From Psychroserpens luteus (GTDB lineage: Bacteria > Bacteroidota > Bacteroidia > Flavobacteriales > Flavobacteriaceae), in contig NZ_JADILU010000002.1 of assembly GCF_015319355.1 (NCBI RefSeq), positions 434,001-498,000 of the forward strand: a stretch of 64,000 bases of DNA. The letters run 5' to 3'. This document shows, piece by piece, positions 24,625 to 32,200 of this stretch (position 1 is the stretch's first letter; each line of letters begins with the position of its first letter). The translations under genes were made by a program, and so were the position numbers. The notes beneath the pieces are model-generated. The model ran no database searches, had not been told where the DNA came from, and saw only the letters and a program-made list of their open reading frames with translations.

Positions 24625-26403
24625 ATGAAAAACTTAAAACCGACTTTCACCTTATTATTTATTATGTGCATTTTTAATTTTTCAAAAGCACAAGAGAAAT
24701 CTGGATTAGATATCCAACAACAAAACCAATCTGAAGTTTCAGGTATGATTGAGTCAAATCAAAATGCAGATAACAAACTTCAAAATTCTTCAGACGAAGA
24801 AGAATTGTCGAGAGGAACATTATCTGTTTCTTATACTTATAACGGTACTTGGTCACCAAGTAGTCCAATAGGTGTTGCAACTTCAATTGACACTATAACT
24901 TTAGAATCGGGAACTGTTTCTATAACCGCTGATACAGTTTGTGATAATTTTATTGTAAATGCTGGTGCTGGAGTAATAATTGATGCAGGTGTCACTTTAA
25001 CTACAGCAGTGATAGATTTAAATTCAACATCTCAAGAATTTTCTAGTTTAATATCAAATGGAACAATCGTTGGTATTGTAAATTACCATAGATATACATC
25101 ACAAATAGGAACAAATGATTTAATTTCCTCTCCTCTTTCAAATCAGAATTTTGGATCATTTGCTACTGCAAACGATGGTGTATTAGCTGCTTCAGGAGCA
25201 GTAAGAGCTTTTGCTCCTTATAATACTTTTGCTGGTGCTTACCAAAATTACAATACTGTTGCTCATGACGTAACACCTATTGAAGCAGGAATAGGTTACC
25301 GAGCAGCAACAGTTCTTGGAGGTACATTAACATTTACAGGAGATGTAAGAAGTGACGATGTATTAGATGTGCCAATTTCAGATGCTGTAGCTGGTGGTGC
25401 TTGGAATTTAATTGGTAATCCATACACAGCTTATATCGATTTTGAAGATTTCTTTATGTTGAATAAAGCACAATTAGCAGATGATTCATTTCAAGCCATT
25501 TATGGTTATAATGGAAATCCTTCTGATGAATGGACCTGTTTGAATCAAGCAACAATTGATGCTCCAGCTGGAACAAAGGCAATTGCACCAGGTCAAGCTT
25601 TCTTTGTGAAAGCAAAAGCAGGTGGTGGACTTATTGATTTTACTACTTCAATGCGTTGTGTAGAGACGTCAGATGATTTTATTGCTGGAAGAACTACAAC
25701 AACATCTCCTCATTATGGATATGTAAAATTAGGATTGAATTCTGTTAGTTCTAACTTTAGTACAGACTTTTATTTTAATACTAACACTACACAAGGTTTT
25801 GATTCAGGATATGACTCAGCGTTATACAGTCAAAATCCACCAGCATTTTCAATCTATTCTAATTTAATTGAAAACAATACTGGAATTCCATTAGGTATTC
25901 AAGCATCTAATCCTGATAACCTAAATACTGTAGCAGTGCCTTTAGGTGTCAATGCTAATCAAGGAGAGGAAGTTACAATTAGTATTATTGCAAGTGATAT
26001 GTTAGATACTGTGGATGTTTATTTACAAGATAAAGCTAATAATACTTTTACGCTATTAACAAATAGTGACTATGTTTTTACTCCTAGTACTAATCTATCA
26101 GGTATAGGTCGCTTTTTTCTTAGATTTTCTGCAGAAACACTAAATACAACTGAATCAGTTTTAGAGACTTTAGATATATACTCAAATAATAATGAAGATA
26201 CTATTGTTGTTTCTGGTCAATTACAAAGTGATACAAAAGCAAAATTATTTGACATAAACGGTCGCATGGTTTTAACAAATAGTTTAAGTGCTAATAACAC
26301 GAAGAATACTATTGATGTGAGTCACTTAAGTGCAGGTATCTATGTAGTAGAATTGAATAATGGTACAAACGAAAGACAAGTACAAAAATTAGTAATAAGA
26401 TAA
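24625..26403 (+). CDS. secreted protein with T9SS type A sorting domain
   Basis: A 592-residue secreted protein. It has a signal peptide (about 1-22, ending KAQ), a long beta-rich region without a recognised enzyme motif, and a C-terminal sorting domain (about 515-592) with the typical pattern: LFDINGRMVL, then DVSHLSAGIYVVELNNG and a Lys-Leu-Val-Ile-Arg end. Such domains direct export through PorSS and are cleaved or linked to surface sugars. The large region has no recognised domain. The gene has its own strong promoter and terminator. Confidence 0.85.
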   Translation: MKNLKPTFTLLFIMCIFNFSKAQEKSGLDIQQQNQSEVSGMIESNQNADNKLQNSSDEEELSRGTLSVSYTYNGTWSPSSPIGVATSIDTITLESGTVSITADTVCDNFIVNAGAGVIIDAGVTLTTAVIDLNSTSQEFSSLISNGTIVGIVNYHRYTSQIGTNDLISSPLSNQNFGSFATANDGVLAASGAVRAFAPYNTFAGAYQNYNTVAHDVTPIEAGIGYRAATVLGGTLTFTGDVRSDDVLDVPISDAVAGGAWNLIGNPYTAYIDFEDFFMLNKAQLADDSFQAIYGYNGNPSDEWTCLNQATIDAPAGTKAIAPGQAFFVKAKAGGGLIDFTTSMRCVETSDDFIAGRTTTTSPHYGYVKLGLNSVSSNFSTDFYFNTNTTQGFDSGYDSALYSQNPPAFSIYSNLIENNTGIPLGIQASNPDNLNTVAVPLGVNANQGEEVTISIIASDMLDTVDVYLQDKANNTFTLLTNSDYVFTPSTNLSGIGRFFLRFSAETLNTTESVLETLDIYSNNNEDTIVVSGQLQSDTKAKLFDINGRMVLTNSLSANNTKNTIDVSHLSAGIYVVELNNGTNERQVQKLVIR

Positions 26404-26418
26404 TCAATAAGACAATAA
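26397..26418 (+). repeat. 22-bp inverted repeat, left arm
   Basis: AAGATAATCAATAAGACAAT plus AA covers the last two codons and stop of the T9SS cargo gene and the bases after it. It is the exact reverse complement of 26540-26561. The 122-base space between holds a terminator. Confidence 0.85.
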
Positions 26419-26462
26419 TATATGTAGAAAAAAATACTCATATAAATATTATACAAAAAAAT

Positions 26463-26490
26463 AAGCCATCACAATCGTGATGGCTTTTCT
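26463..26490 (+). terminator. terminator of the T9SS cargo gene
   Basis: AAGCCATCAC and GTGATGGCTT form a 10-bp perfect stem with a 4-base loop, followed by T. It lies between the two convergent genes and may serve both. Confidence 0.85.
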
Positions 26491-26539
26491 AATGATGAAT
26501 AAATAGAAAGTTTAATCGTGCATTAGAACACTTAAACTT

Positions 26540-26561
26540 TTATTGTCTTATTGATTATCTT
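26540..26561 (-). repeat. 22-bp inverted repeat, right arm
   Basis: The reverse complement of 26397-26418. On the minus strand it encodes the end of the S41-like protein, including its last residues KDNQ and the stop. Confidence 0.85.
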
Positions 26562-27786
26562 TTGTGATAATTTCTAAAGTTTGCTCTATCCAATCTCTAT
26601 CAAAATCTAAATGAATTTCTGGGGATACACCTTTACCTTCATATTCAAAGTATTTGTGAAAGTTCATATCTGTTGGTAATATTCTAAAATGACCTGAAGG
26701 AGTATCATAACTTCTTCCATAATTAAGTCCATAGGAGATCACTCCAAAAGTACTTTGACCTAAGTGTTTTGAGTTTTTTAAGTTTTTAAGTTTTACTGTA
26801 AATTGTTCGCCATTACTTCCTGTAAAACAATTAGTTAAAATATATACATTTTTGTTTTTTAAGAGTTTTAAAAATGGGTCTGAGAATTTTTTATTTCCAC
26901 CACTGTTACTTCTAAGATCCACGATAATATTTGTAGCAGTCATTTTATTTTCAACATCTTTTAGGAATTGTTGATGTGCCTCTTTCTTGCTATTACTAAA
27001 ATTGCCAAAATATAAATATTGAGTATCGTTATTGATTTGCTTAAAATCTAATTGAGGTAAGCTTTTGTCGCGAAATTCATTGTTATAGTTGTTGCCTACT
27101 TTTTTGTAGCTCCATATTCTACCATTTTCAAAAGAAAAACTCTTTGCCAAACTTGGTGTTCTTGTTGTAGCATTATAGTTGTATACGTCATATTTGTTAC
27201 CAGAAGTATATGTGGCATAAAATCTAATTTCTCCAGGTTCCCATTGGTTTAAATTACTTTGTAAGACGACGCCAATTAAGTCTTTTTTGTTTTCAGCATA
27301 ATAGATTCCAATTTTTTGTTCATCTATAGAGTAATCATATATTCCTTCTAAGTCATTGGATGGTTTTTTAGATAAATCCTTTTCTAATTCTTTAAGATTA
27401 CGAGTCGTTCTAGGGTGGTTTTTAAAACGATTTGAAGCTCTAAACATTGCTAGTTTATCTTCATCTTTTAAATCTTCTTTAGTCAAATAGACATCGTTCA
27501 TACTAATTGATGCATGTGCATCATTAATTAATGACATTTGCTCTAGTAACATTTTATAGCAATCTTCAACTAAAATAGGTTGTTCCATTTTTGCTGAAAG
27601 CGTAGTATATAAATTTTCAAATAGGTTCTTTTTATCACCTTTTATTTGCTTTTTGTAAGAAGGCATTTTTTGTAGTTTTTCAACAACAAAGTCTAAATCG
27701 GTTTTGCAGTCGCAGGTTTGTGATTGTGAAAAAATAGAAGTGATTGTGAATAGAGATACAATGCTAAATAGTAATAGATTTTTCAT
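26548..27786 (-). CDS. S41 family peptidase-like secreted protein
   Basis: A 412-residue protein with a signal peptide (about 1-20) and a C-terminal S41-type region: IIVDLRSNSGGNKKFSDPFL, then LTNCFTGSNGEQFTVKLKN. In S41 proteases the nucleophile is a serine in a motif like SAG(E/N); here the segment is GSNGE and the serine may be Ser of GSN, so activity is not certain. The last 9 bases belong to a 22-bp inverted repeat. It is convergent with the T9SS cargo gene. Confidence 0.75.
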   Translation of the reverse strand: MKNLLLFSIVSLFTITSIFSQSQTCDCKTDLDFVVEKLQKMPSYKKQIKGDKKNLFENLYTTLSAKMEQPILVEDCYKMLLEQMSLINDAHASISMNDVYLTKEDLKDEDKLAMFRASNRFKNHPRTTRNLKELEKDLSKKPSNDLEGIYDYSIDEQKIGIYYAENKKDLIGVVLQSNLNQWEPGEIRFYATYTSGNKYDVYNYNATTRTPSLAKSFSFENGRIWSYKKVGNNYNNEFRDKSLPQLDFKQINNDTQYLYFGNFSNSKKEAHQQFLKDVENKMTATNIIVDLRSNSGGNKKFSDPFLKLLKNKNVYILTNCFTGSNGEQFTVKLKNLKNSKHLGQSTFGVISYGLNYGRSYDTPSGHFRILPTDMNFHKYFEYEGKGVSPEIHLDFDRDWIEQTLEIITKDNQ

Positions 27787-27812
27787 TATTAATGTTTTTG
27801 TGTGATTAAACT

Positions 27813-27836
27813 TTCTGAAACAAAGATATTTCAGAA
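27813..27836 (-). promoter_or_regulatory. inverted repeat framing a -7 box
   Basis: TTCTGAAA (27813-27820) and TTTCAGAA (27829-27836) form a perfect 8-bp inverted repeat whose 8-base centre is exactly CAAAGATA, the minus-strand -7 box TATCTTTG. This has the shape of an operator on the promoter of the S41-like gene, though the stem could also be a chance hairpin. Confidence 0.5.
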
Positions 27837-27852
27837 ATCACTTGTAATCCAA
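27821..27852 (-). promoter_or_regulatory. promoter of the S41-like gene
   Basis: Read on the minus strand: TTG (27852-27850), a 21-base spacer, TATCTTTG (27828-27821). This fits the Bacteroidota pattern. The start codon follows 34 bases downstream. Confidence 0.6.
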
Positions 27853-27881
27853 TAATAATGGGTGTTTGGGGTGAAATGTAT

Positions 27882-28679
27882 CTATTCTGTGGTAGAATGA
27901 AGTTGTGTTTTTACCTGTTCTAAGTAAGTTTTTGAAATTGGAACTTCAATGTCTTGAGCAAGTGATAATAAATGTTTTCCTTTTTCGGTTTTCCACGATT
28001 TAAAATGAAATGGATTGATAATAAAGCTACGATGTGTTCTTAATAATTCGGGAAAAGAATCTGCTACTTTTGAAAGCGTATTTCTAATCAAACTTTTTTT
28101 AAGCACATTTCCGTCGAGATAAAAAACTTCCACATAATTATCTGACGATTGGATGGAGATCAAATCATTCAGTAATAATCGCAAACTTTCATAATTACCT
28201 TCGCCTTGAATTTCAATTTTTTGATCCTCAATTTTCTTGTCTTTATATTTTCCGAAGGCAAAGCGACCAATAATTATAATTGGTAAAATCGTTAGAATTG
28301 CTGGTAATAATATGGATTTGACGTGATAAAATAAATCATAACGATTGGGATGCCAATTAACAATAATGAATAAGTAGTACAATCTTAGTACAAAAAGAGA
28401 AAGGAGGCAAAAAACGCATAAAAGCACTATTTCATTGCCCAAAGTCCACTGAGAGGACTTTCTTTTTAATAACCAATTCTGAAATGGTAAAACTATAACA
28501 TATAATAAAGCACCAATAAAGCCATAGCCAGGTAGGTAAATGAGTTTTTCTGTAGCGTCAAAATCGCTAACATCCAATGGCTCTGTAAAATATAAAAACA
28601 TAAAAATCCAAACAACGAGCCCAATTGCAATAAGCAAATGATGTTTTATTGATGGATCAAAAGGATACTTTTTGTGCAC
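27882..28679 (-). CDS. LytTR family regulator with membrane N-terminus
   Basis: A 265-residue protein. Four membrane segments are visible in the first 155 residues (about 13-31, 48-66, 84-106, 120-138), then a LytTR DNA-binding domain (about 168-262) with the pattern LISIQSSDNYVEVFY, LRTHRSFIINPFHFKSW. There is no receiver domain, so sensing is probably by the membrane part. The start is GTG at 28679. It is divergent from the TruA-like gene and upstream of the S41-like gene on the same strand. Confidence 0.85.
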   Translation of the reverse strand: MHKKYPFDPSIKHHLLIAIGLVVWIFMFLYFTEPLDVSDFDATEKLIYLPGYGFIGALLYVIVLPFQNWLLKRKSSQWTLGNEIVLLCVFCLLSLFVLRLYYLFIIVNWHPNRYDLFYHVKSILLPAILTILPIIIIGRFAFGKYKDKKIEDQKIEIQGEGNYESLRLLLNDLISIQSSDNYVEVFYLDGNVLKKSLIRNTLSKVADSFPELLRTHRSFIINPFHFKSWKTEKGKHLLSLAQDIEVPISKTYLEQVKTQLHSTTE

Positions 28680-28780
28680 TCTCTAATTTTATGCTTAAAA
28701 ATAAAACTTCAATCTAGAATGACCAACAACAAAGCTTATAAAAATTTTGTAAAAACTCATAAATTAGCGTTCTTGCTTCT

Positions 28781-29563
28781 ATGTTTAATAAACGTTACTA
28801 TTATTTAATTAAGATTCAATATTTAGGGTACCGTTTTCATGGTTGGCAAAAGCAACCTAAGTTGAAAACGGTTCATTTAATGATTGATAGAACTTTTAAT
28901 TTTATTCTTGATGGGAAACCATTTAAGACCTTAGGTTCTGGTCGTACAGATGCTATGGTGTCTGCAAACGAAACTGCTTTTGAGTTGTTTATTTATGAAA
29001 AAATTGAAGATGAAACTGCTTTTCTAGCATTGTTTAATCATAATCTTCCACAGGATTTACGCGCTTTAGCGATTGAGGAAGTTGATGCAGAGTTTAATAT
29101 CATTCAAAATTCTAAAATCAAGGAGTACGTTTATCTTTTTACCTTCGGAAATAAATGCCATCCTTTTTGTGCTCCACTAATGACAACGATTCTTGATGAT
29201 TTAGATATTGAAATCATGAAGCAAGGAGCTCAACTATTTGAAGGGACTCACAATTTTAAACCTTATTGCTTTAGAGCTACAGATCAAGGCTTGTATAGGA
29301 GAACAATTGAAAGTTGTGAACTTACAGAAAACACCCTATTTACAGCCAATTTTTTTCCGAAGAAAACATACACACTTATTATTAAAGGTAAAGGTTTTGG
29401 TCGTAATCAAATTAGACTCATGATGGGAACTCTCATAAAATTGGGTAGAGGAGAAGTAGACTTGACTTATATTGAAAACTCACTTAAACCTGAAAGTACA
29501 GATGTTATGGATTTTGTAGCTCCAGCGTCTGGATTGATTTTAAACTCAGTTGAGTTTGAGTAA
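28781..29563 (+). CDS. truA: tRNA pseudouridine synthase, TruA family
   Basis: A 260-residue enzyme of the TruA family. The catalytic aspartate is Asp57 in GSGRTDAMVSA, where most TruA proteins have GRTDAGVHA, so the residue pair after it is altered. TruA makes pseudouridine at positions 38-40 in tRNA anticodon stems. Other hallmarks: HGWQKQP near 20 and the second half with GRNQIRLMMGTLIKLGRGE. The changed motif suggests a subfamily member, so the tRNA site is not proven. Confidence 0.8.
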   Translation: MFNKRYYYLIKIQYLGYRFHGWQKQPKLKTVHLMIDRTFNFILDGKPFKTLGSGRTDAMVSANETAFELFIYEKIEDETAFLALFNHNLPQDLRALAIEEVDAEFNIIQNSKIKEYVYLFTFGNKCHPFCAPLMTTILDDLDIEIMKQGAQLFEGTHNFKPYCFRATDQGLYRRTIESCELTENTLFTANFFPKKTYTLIIKGKGFGRNQIRLMMGTLIKLGRGEVDLTYIENSLKPESTDVMDFVAPASGLILNSVEFE

Positions 29564-29607
29564 GTTTATTTTATATTAGAGCTGTGTGTGATTATTTTTA
29601 TGGTAAG

Positions 29608-30198
29608 CTATTCTAGCTTTTTATTTTTAAAAATCGCCCAACTTACAAATACCAGTGCGCTAAATAATACAGATTTTTCTATTATGTATGATACAATAAT
29701 GATTAATATATCTGTATTAAACTGTGATTCTCCCATGAAGACATCTCTGTGATATGATGCAGTAATGATCACAAATTTTTCAAATATTGATCCTGAAAAA
29801 AGAGAAACAATTAATACTAAAAAAGTGATAAGAGCAACATAACGCATTTTAGTCGCTATTTTTTTCAACCAAAACAATTGAAGTAACGCACAAAAAACAA
29901 GAGGACGTAAAAGCATCATCCAATAAGCCCAAGCATAGGGACCAACTGCTCTTCCTTCAAAGAATTCAAATTCTTTAGAAGTATAATAGATACATAATGA
30001 AATAGCATAAATCACAAAATAGAAGATTGCTAAGTTTTTAGCGACTAGAACAGTATAGTTGATAAATGTTCGTAATTCTCTCTTTTTATAGAATATATAG
30101 ATCAATAACGCTAATAAAGTCACTATGCAAAAACCAAAGAACAGTCCTTCTAAATAATCGCAAAGTGCTCTAATAATTTTATAAGTTTGTGTATCCAT
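29608..30198 (-). CDS. hypothetical integral membrane protein
   Basis: A 196-residue protein with about five membrane helices (about 14-34, 47-67, 88-108, 117-136, 162-182). It has no recognised motif. Its ATG follows the TAA of the TfoX-like gene with no spacer (TAAATG), so both are translated from one message. The function is unknown. Confidence 0.65.
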   Translation of the reverse strand: MDTQTYKIIRALCDYLEGLFFGFCIVTLLALLIYIFYKKRELRTFINYTVLVAKNLAIFYFVIYAISLCIYYTSKEFEFFEGRAVGPYAWAYWMMLLRPLVFCALLQLFWLKKIATKMRYVALITFLVLIVSLFSGSIFEKFVIITASYHRDVFMGESQFNTDILIIIVSYIIEKSVLFSALVFVSWAIFKNKKLE

Positions 30199-30525
30199 TT
30201 ACAATTTGCTTTTAGCATGTTGAAGACCTAACTCGATGTAATGTAATAGTTCAGTTTCGGTTTTAACACCATCTTGAGAGACATAAACGAACTCTTTTAT
30301 TGGTCGTTTAGTAAAATCCATTGGTCTTACTGAATCTTTATCTAATTCTACTTCAATTTTATCTGAAACGATTCTCACCATTAAATTTTCTTTCATAACA
30401 CCAACTGTCATTTTGCCTTTGTGCAGAAAACTGACACCTCCAAACATTTTCTTTTCAGTAAAATCATCAGGAAAGAATCTCAGTTGTTCTCTAATTCTAT
30501 TTGCGAGTTGTTCGTTGAATGCCAT
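30199..30525 (-). CDS. TfoX/Sxy family protein, N-terminal type
   Basis: A 108-residue protein of the TfoX N-terminal domain family (start MAFNEQLANRIRE, then FTEKKMFGGVSFLHKGKM, and later FTKRPIKEFVYVSQDG). In Haemophilus, TfoX activates competence genes; single-domain forms in Bacteroidota have no known role. The best start is ATG 30525; a TTG five codons earlier is less likely. The start overlaps the previous gene's end by 29 bases. Confidence 0.8.
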   Translation of the reverse strand: MAFNEQLANRIREQLRFFPDDFTEKKMFGGVSFLHKGKMTVGVMKENLMVRIVSDKIEVELDKDSVRPMDFTKRPIKEFVYVSQDGVKTETELLHYIELGLQHAKSKL

Positions 30526-30958
30526 GTTTGAAGATATCAAGAATTATATTAATGAGAAATATGAGTTGGGCAATTAAGAACACAAAAAATGTAATAGCAA
30601 TATAAGTCAGTTCATTTGTAGTAACATCAAATAATGGAAAATCTTGATTTTCAGAATTTGCATAGTATAATTTGATAACAGCTATTAATATTATACATGT
30701 TGATGATAAATACTTATGGATATTAGACGATAATTTATTTAGTTTTATTGACCAATAATTGAATAGAAAATAAATATTACCAATGACAAAAAGGTAAGAT
30801 GCTAATAATAACAATAAATCAGCATACGAGATAACAAAATAAGTGTCATGAATATTGATGTCTAAAGCAAGTTCACTTTTATAATAAAAAAATGACCACA
30901 GAATTGTTATTGGAATCAATGACATCCAAAACCAATGATAAATCTTTAACTTTTGCAT
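30497..30958 (-). CDS. small four-helix membrane protein with an oxidase-like motif
   Basis: A 153-residue protein with about four membrane helices (about 8-25, 42-67, 84-100, 119-143). A short stretch LDINIHDTYFVISYADLLLL at residues 32-51 resembles the Cu-A/heme segment of cytochrome oxidase subunit I (HDTYFVVAHFH type), but the heme ligand histidines that should follow are missing. It is the first gene of a three-gene operon with TfoX-like and membrane proteins. It is not a functional oxidase subunit. Confidence 0.6.
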   Translation of the reverse strand: MQKLKIYHWFWMSLIPITILWSFFYYKSELALDINIHDTYFVISYADLLLLLASYLFVIGNIYFLFNYWSIKLNKLSSNIHKYLSSTCIILIAVIKLYYANSENQDFPLFDVTTNELTYIAITFFVFLIAQLIFLINIILDIFKHGIQRTTRK

Positions 30959-31071
30959 TTAATAATTGTTATCATTTGTAATTTTTAAACTTGAGTAAGC
31001 TTTGTGACTCTGCGCCTTTGCGAGAATAAAGAGTCCGAGTAAGAACTGAAAACTGAGATTGCAAACTAACC

Positions 31072-32094
31072 TTATATCTTCAACCTCGAAGAAGCCATCA
31101 CATTCTGCTCTGCATAATCACCTTCTAAAAACTTTAAATGCCCAACTATAGCAATCATCGCAGCATTATCTGTTGTGTATTCAAATTTAGGAACATAAGT
31201 CGTCCAACCAAACTTGCTTTCACCATCTTTTAATGCTTGTCTAATTCCTGTATTTGCCGAAACGCCTCCACCAATTGCAATATGTTTAATGCCAGTTTGT
31301 TTTGTTGCTAATTTCAACTTATCAATTAAAATCCCAATAATCGTATATTGAATAGAAGCACAAATGTCATTTAAGTTCTCTTTAATAAAATCTGGATTTG
31401 CTTTTACTTGTTTCTGTACAAAATATAATATTTGAGTTTTCAATCCAGAGAAACTAAACTTCAATCCGCCTACTTTAGGTTTTGTAAATGCAAACGCTTT
31501 TGGATTTCCAAGTTTTGCTCTTCTATCAATTTCGGGTCCTGCAGGATAGCCTAAACCAAGAAGTTTTCCACTTTTATCAAAAGCTTCACCAACAGCATCA
31601 TCCATGGTTTCTCCAATAACTTCCATATTAAAATAAGAATTGACTCTTACAATTTGTGTATGACCACCAGAAATAGTCATTGCTAAAAAAGGAAAAGGTG
31701 GTTTTTTAAAATCATCCTCCTCAATAAAATGAGCTAGAATATGTGCTTGCATATGATTCACATCAATCAACGGGATATTTAATCCAAAAGCTAACGACTT
31801 TGCAAATGAAGTACCAACCAATAACGATCCCATTAAACCTGGACCTCTAGTAAATGCAATTGCACTCAATTGTGATTTATTGATATTCGCTTTTTTAAGT
31901 GCTTGATCCACAACAGGAACGATGTTTTGTTGATGTGCTCTAGAGGCTAACTCAGGAACAACTCCACCATACTCTTCATGTATTTTTTGGCTAGCCACAA
32001 TGTTGCTTAATATTTTACCGTTACACATGACTGATGCAGCAGTATCATCACAGGATGACTCAATAGCAAGAATATATATATTTTGTGAGGTCAT
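31072..32094 (-). CDS. tsaD: tRNA N6-threonylcarbamoyladenosine synthase TsaD
   Basis: TsaD transfers the threonylcarbamoyl group to A37 of ANN-decoding tRNAs together with TsaB, C and E. The 340 residues are the standard length. The iron-binding histidines are His114 and His118 in NHMQAHILAH, with GPGLMGSLLVG and the nucleotide site GGHTQIV. It is divergent from the TamB-like gene. No terminator is clear downstream. Confidence 0.96.
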   Translation of the reverse strand: MTSQNIYILAIESSCDDTAASVMCNGKILSNIVASQKIHEEYGGVVPELASRAHQQNIVPVVDQALKKANINKSQLSAIAFTRGPGLMGSLLVGTSFAKSLAFGLNIPLIDVNHMQAHILAHFIEEDDFKKPPFPFLAMTISGGHTQIVRVNSYFNMEVIGETMDDAVGEAFDKSGKLLGLGYPAGPEIDRRAKLGNPKAFAFTKPKVGGLKFSFSGLKTQILYFVQKQVKANPDFIKENLNDICASIQYTIIGILIDKLKLATKQTGIKHIAIGGGVSANTGIRQALKDGESKFGWTTYVPKFEYTTDNAAMIAIVGHLKFLEGDYAEQNVMASSRLKI

Positions 32095-32120
32095 TAATAT
32101 AAATTAGGCACAATAATTGT

Positions 32121-32128
32121 TAATTTTG
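32121..32128 (+). promoter_or_regulatory. -7 promoter element for the TamB-like gene
   Basis: TAATTTTG is an exact TAnnTTTG match. A transcript would begin near 32134, so the start codon must lie between there and 32201. Confidence 0.5.
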
Positions 32129-32200
32129 AGGTCAAAGTTATAACTTTCAAGTCGTATCAAAAAATTTCTAAAAATAGTATCAAAGATATTAGCAATTATT

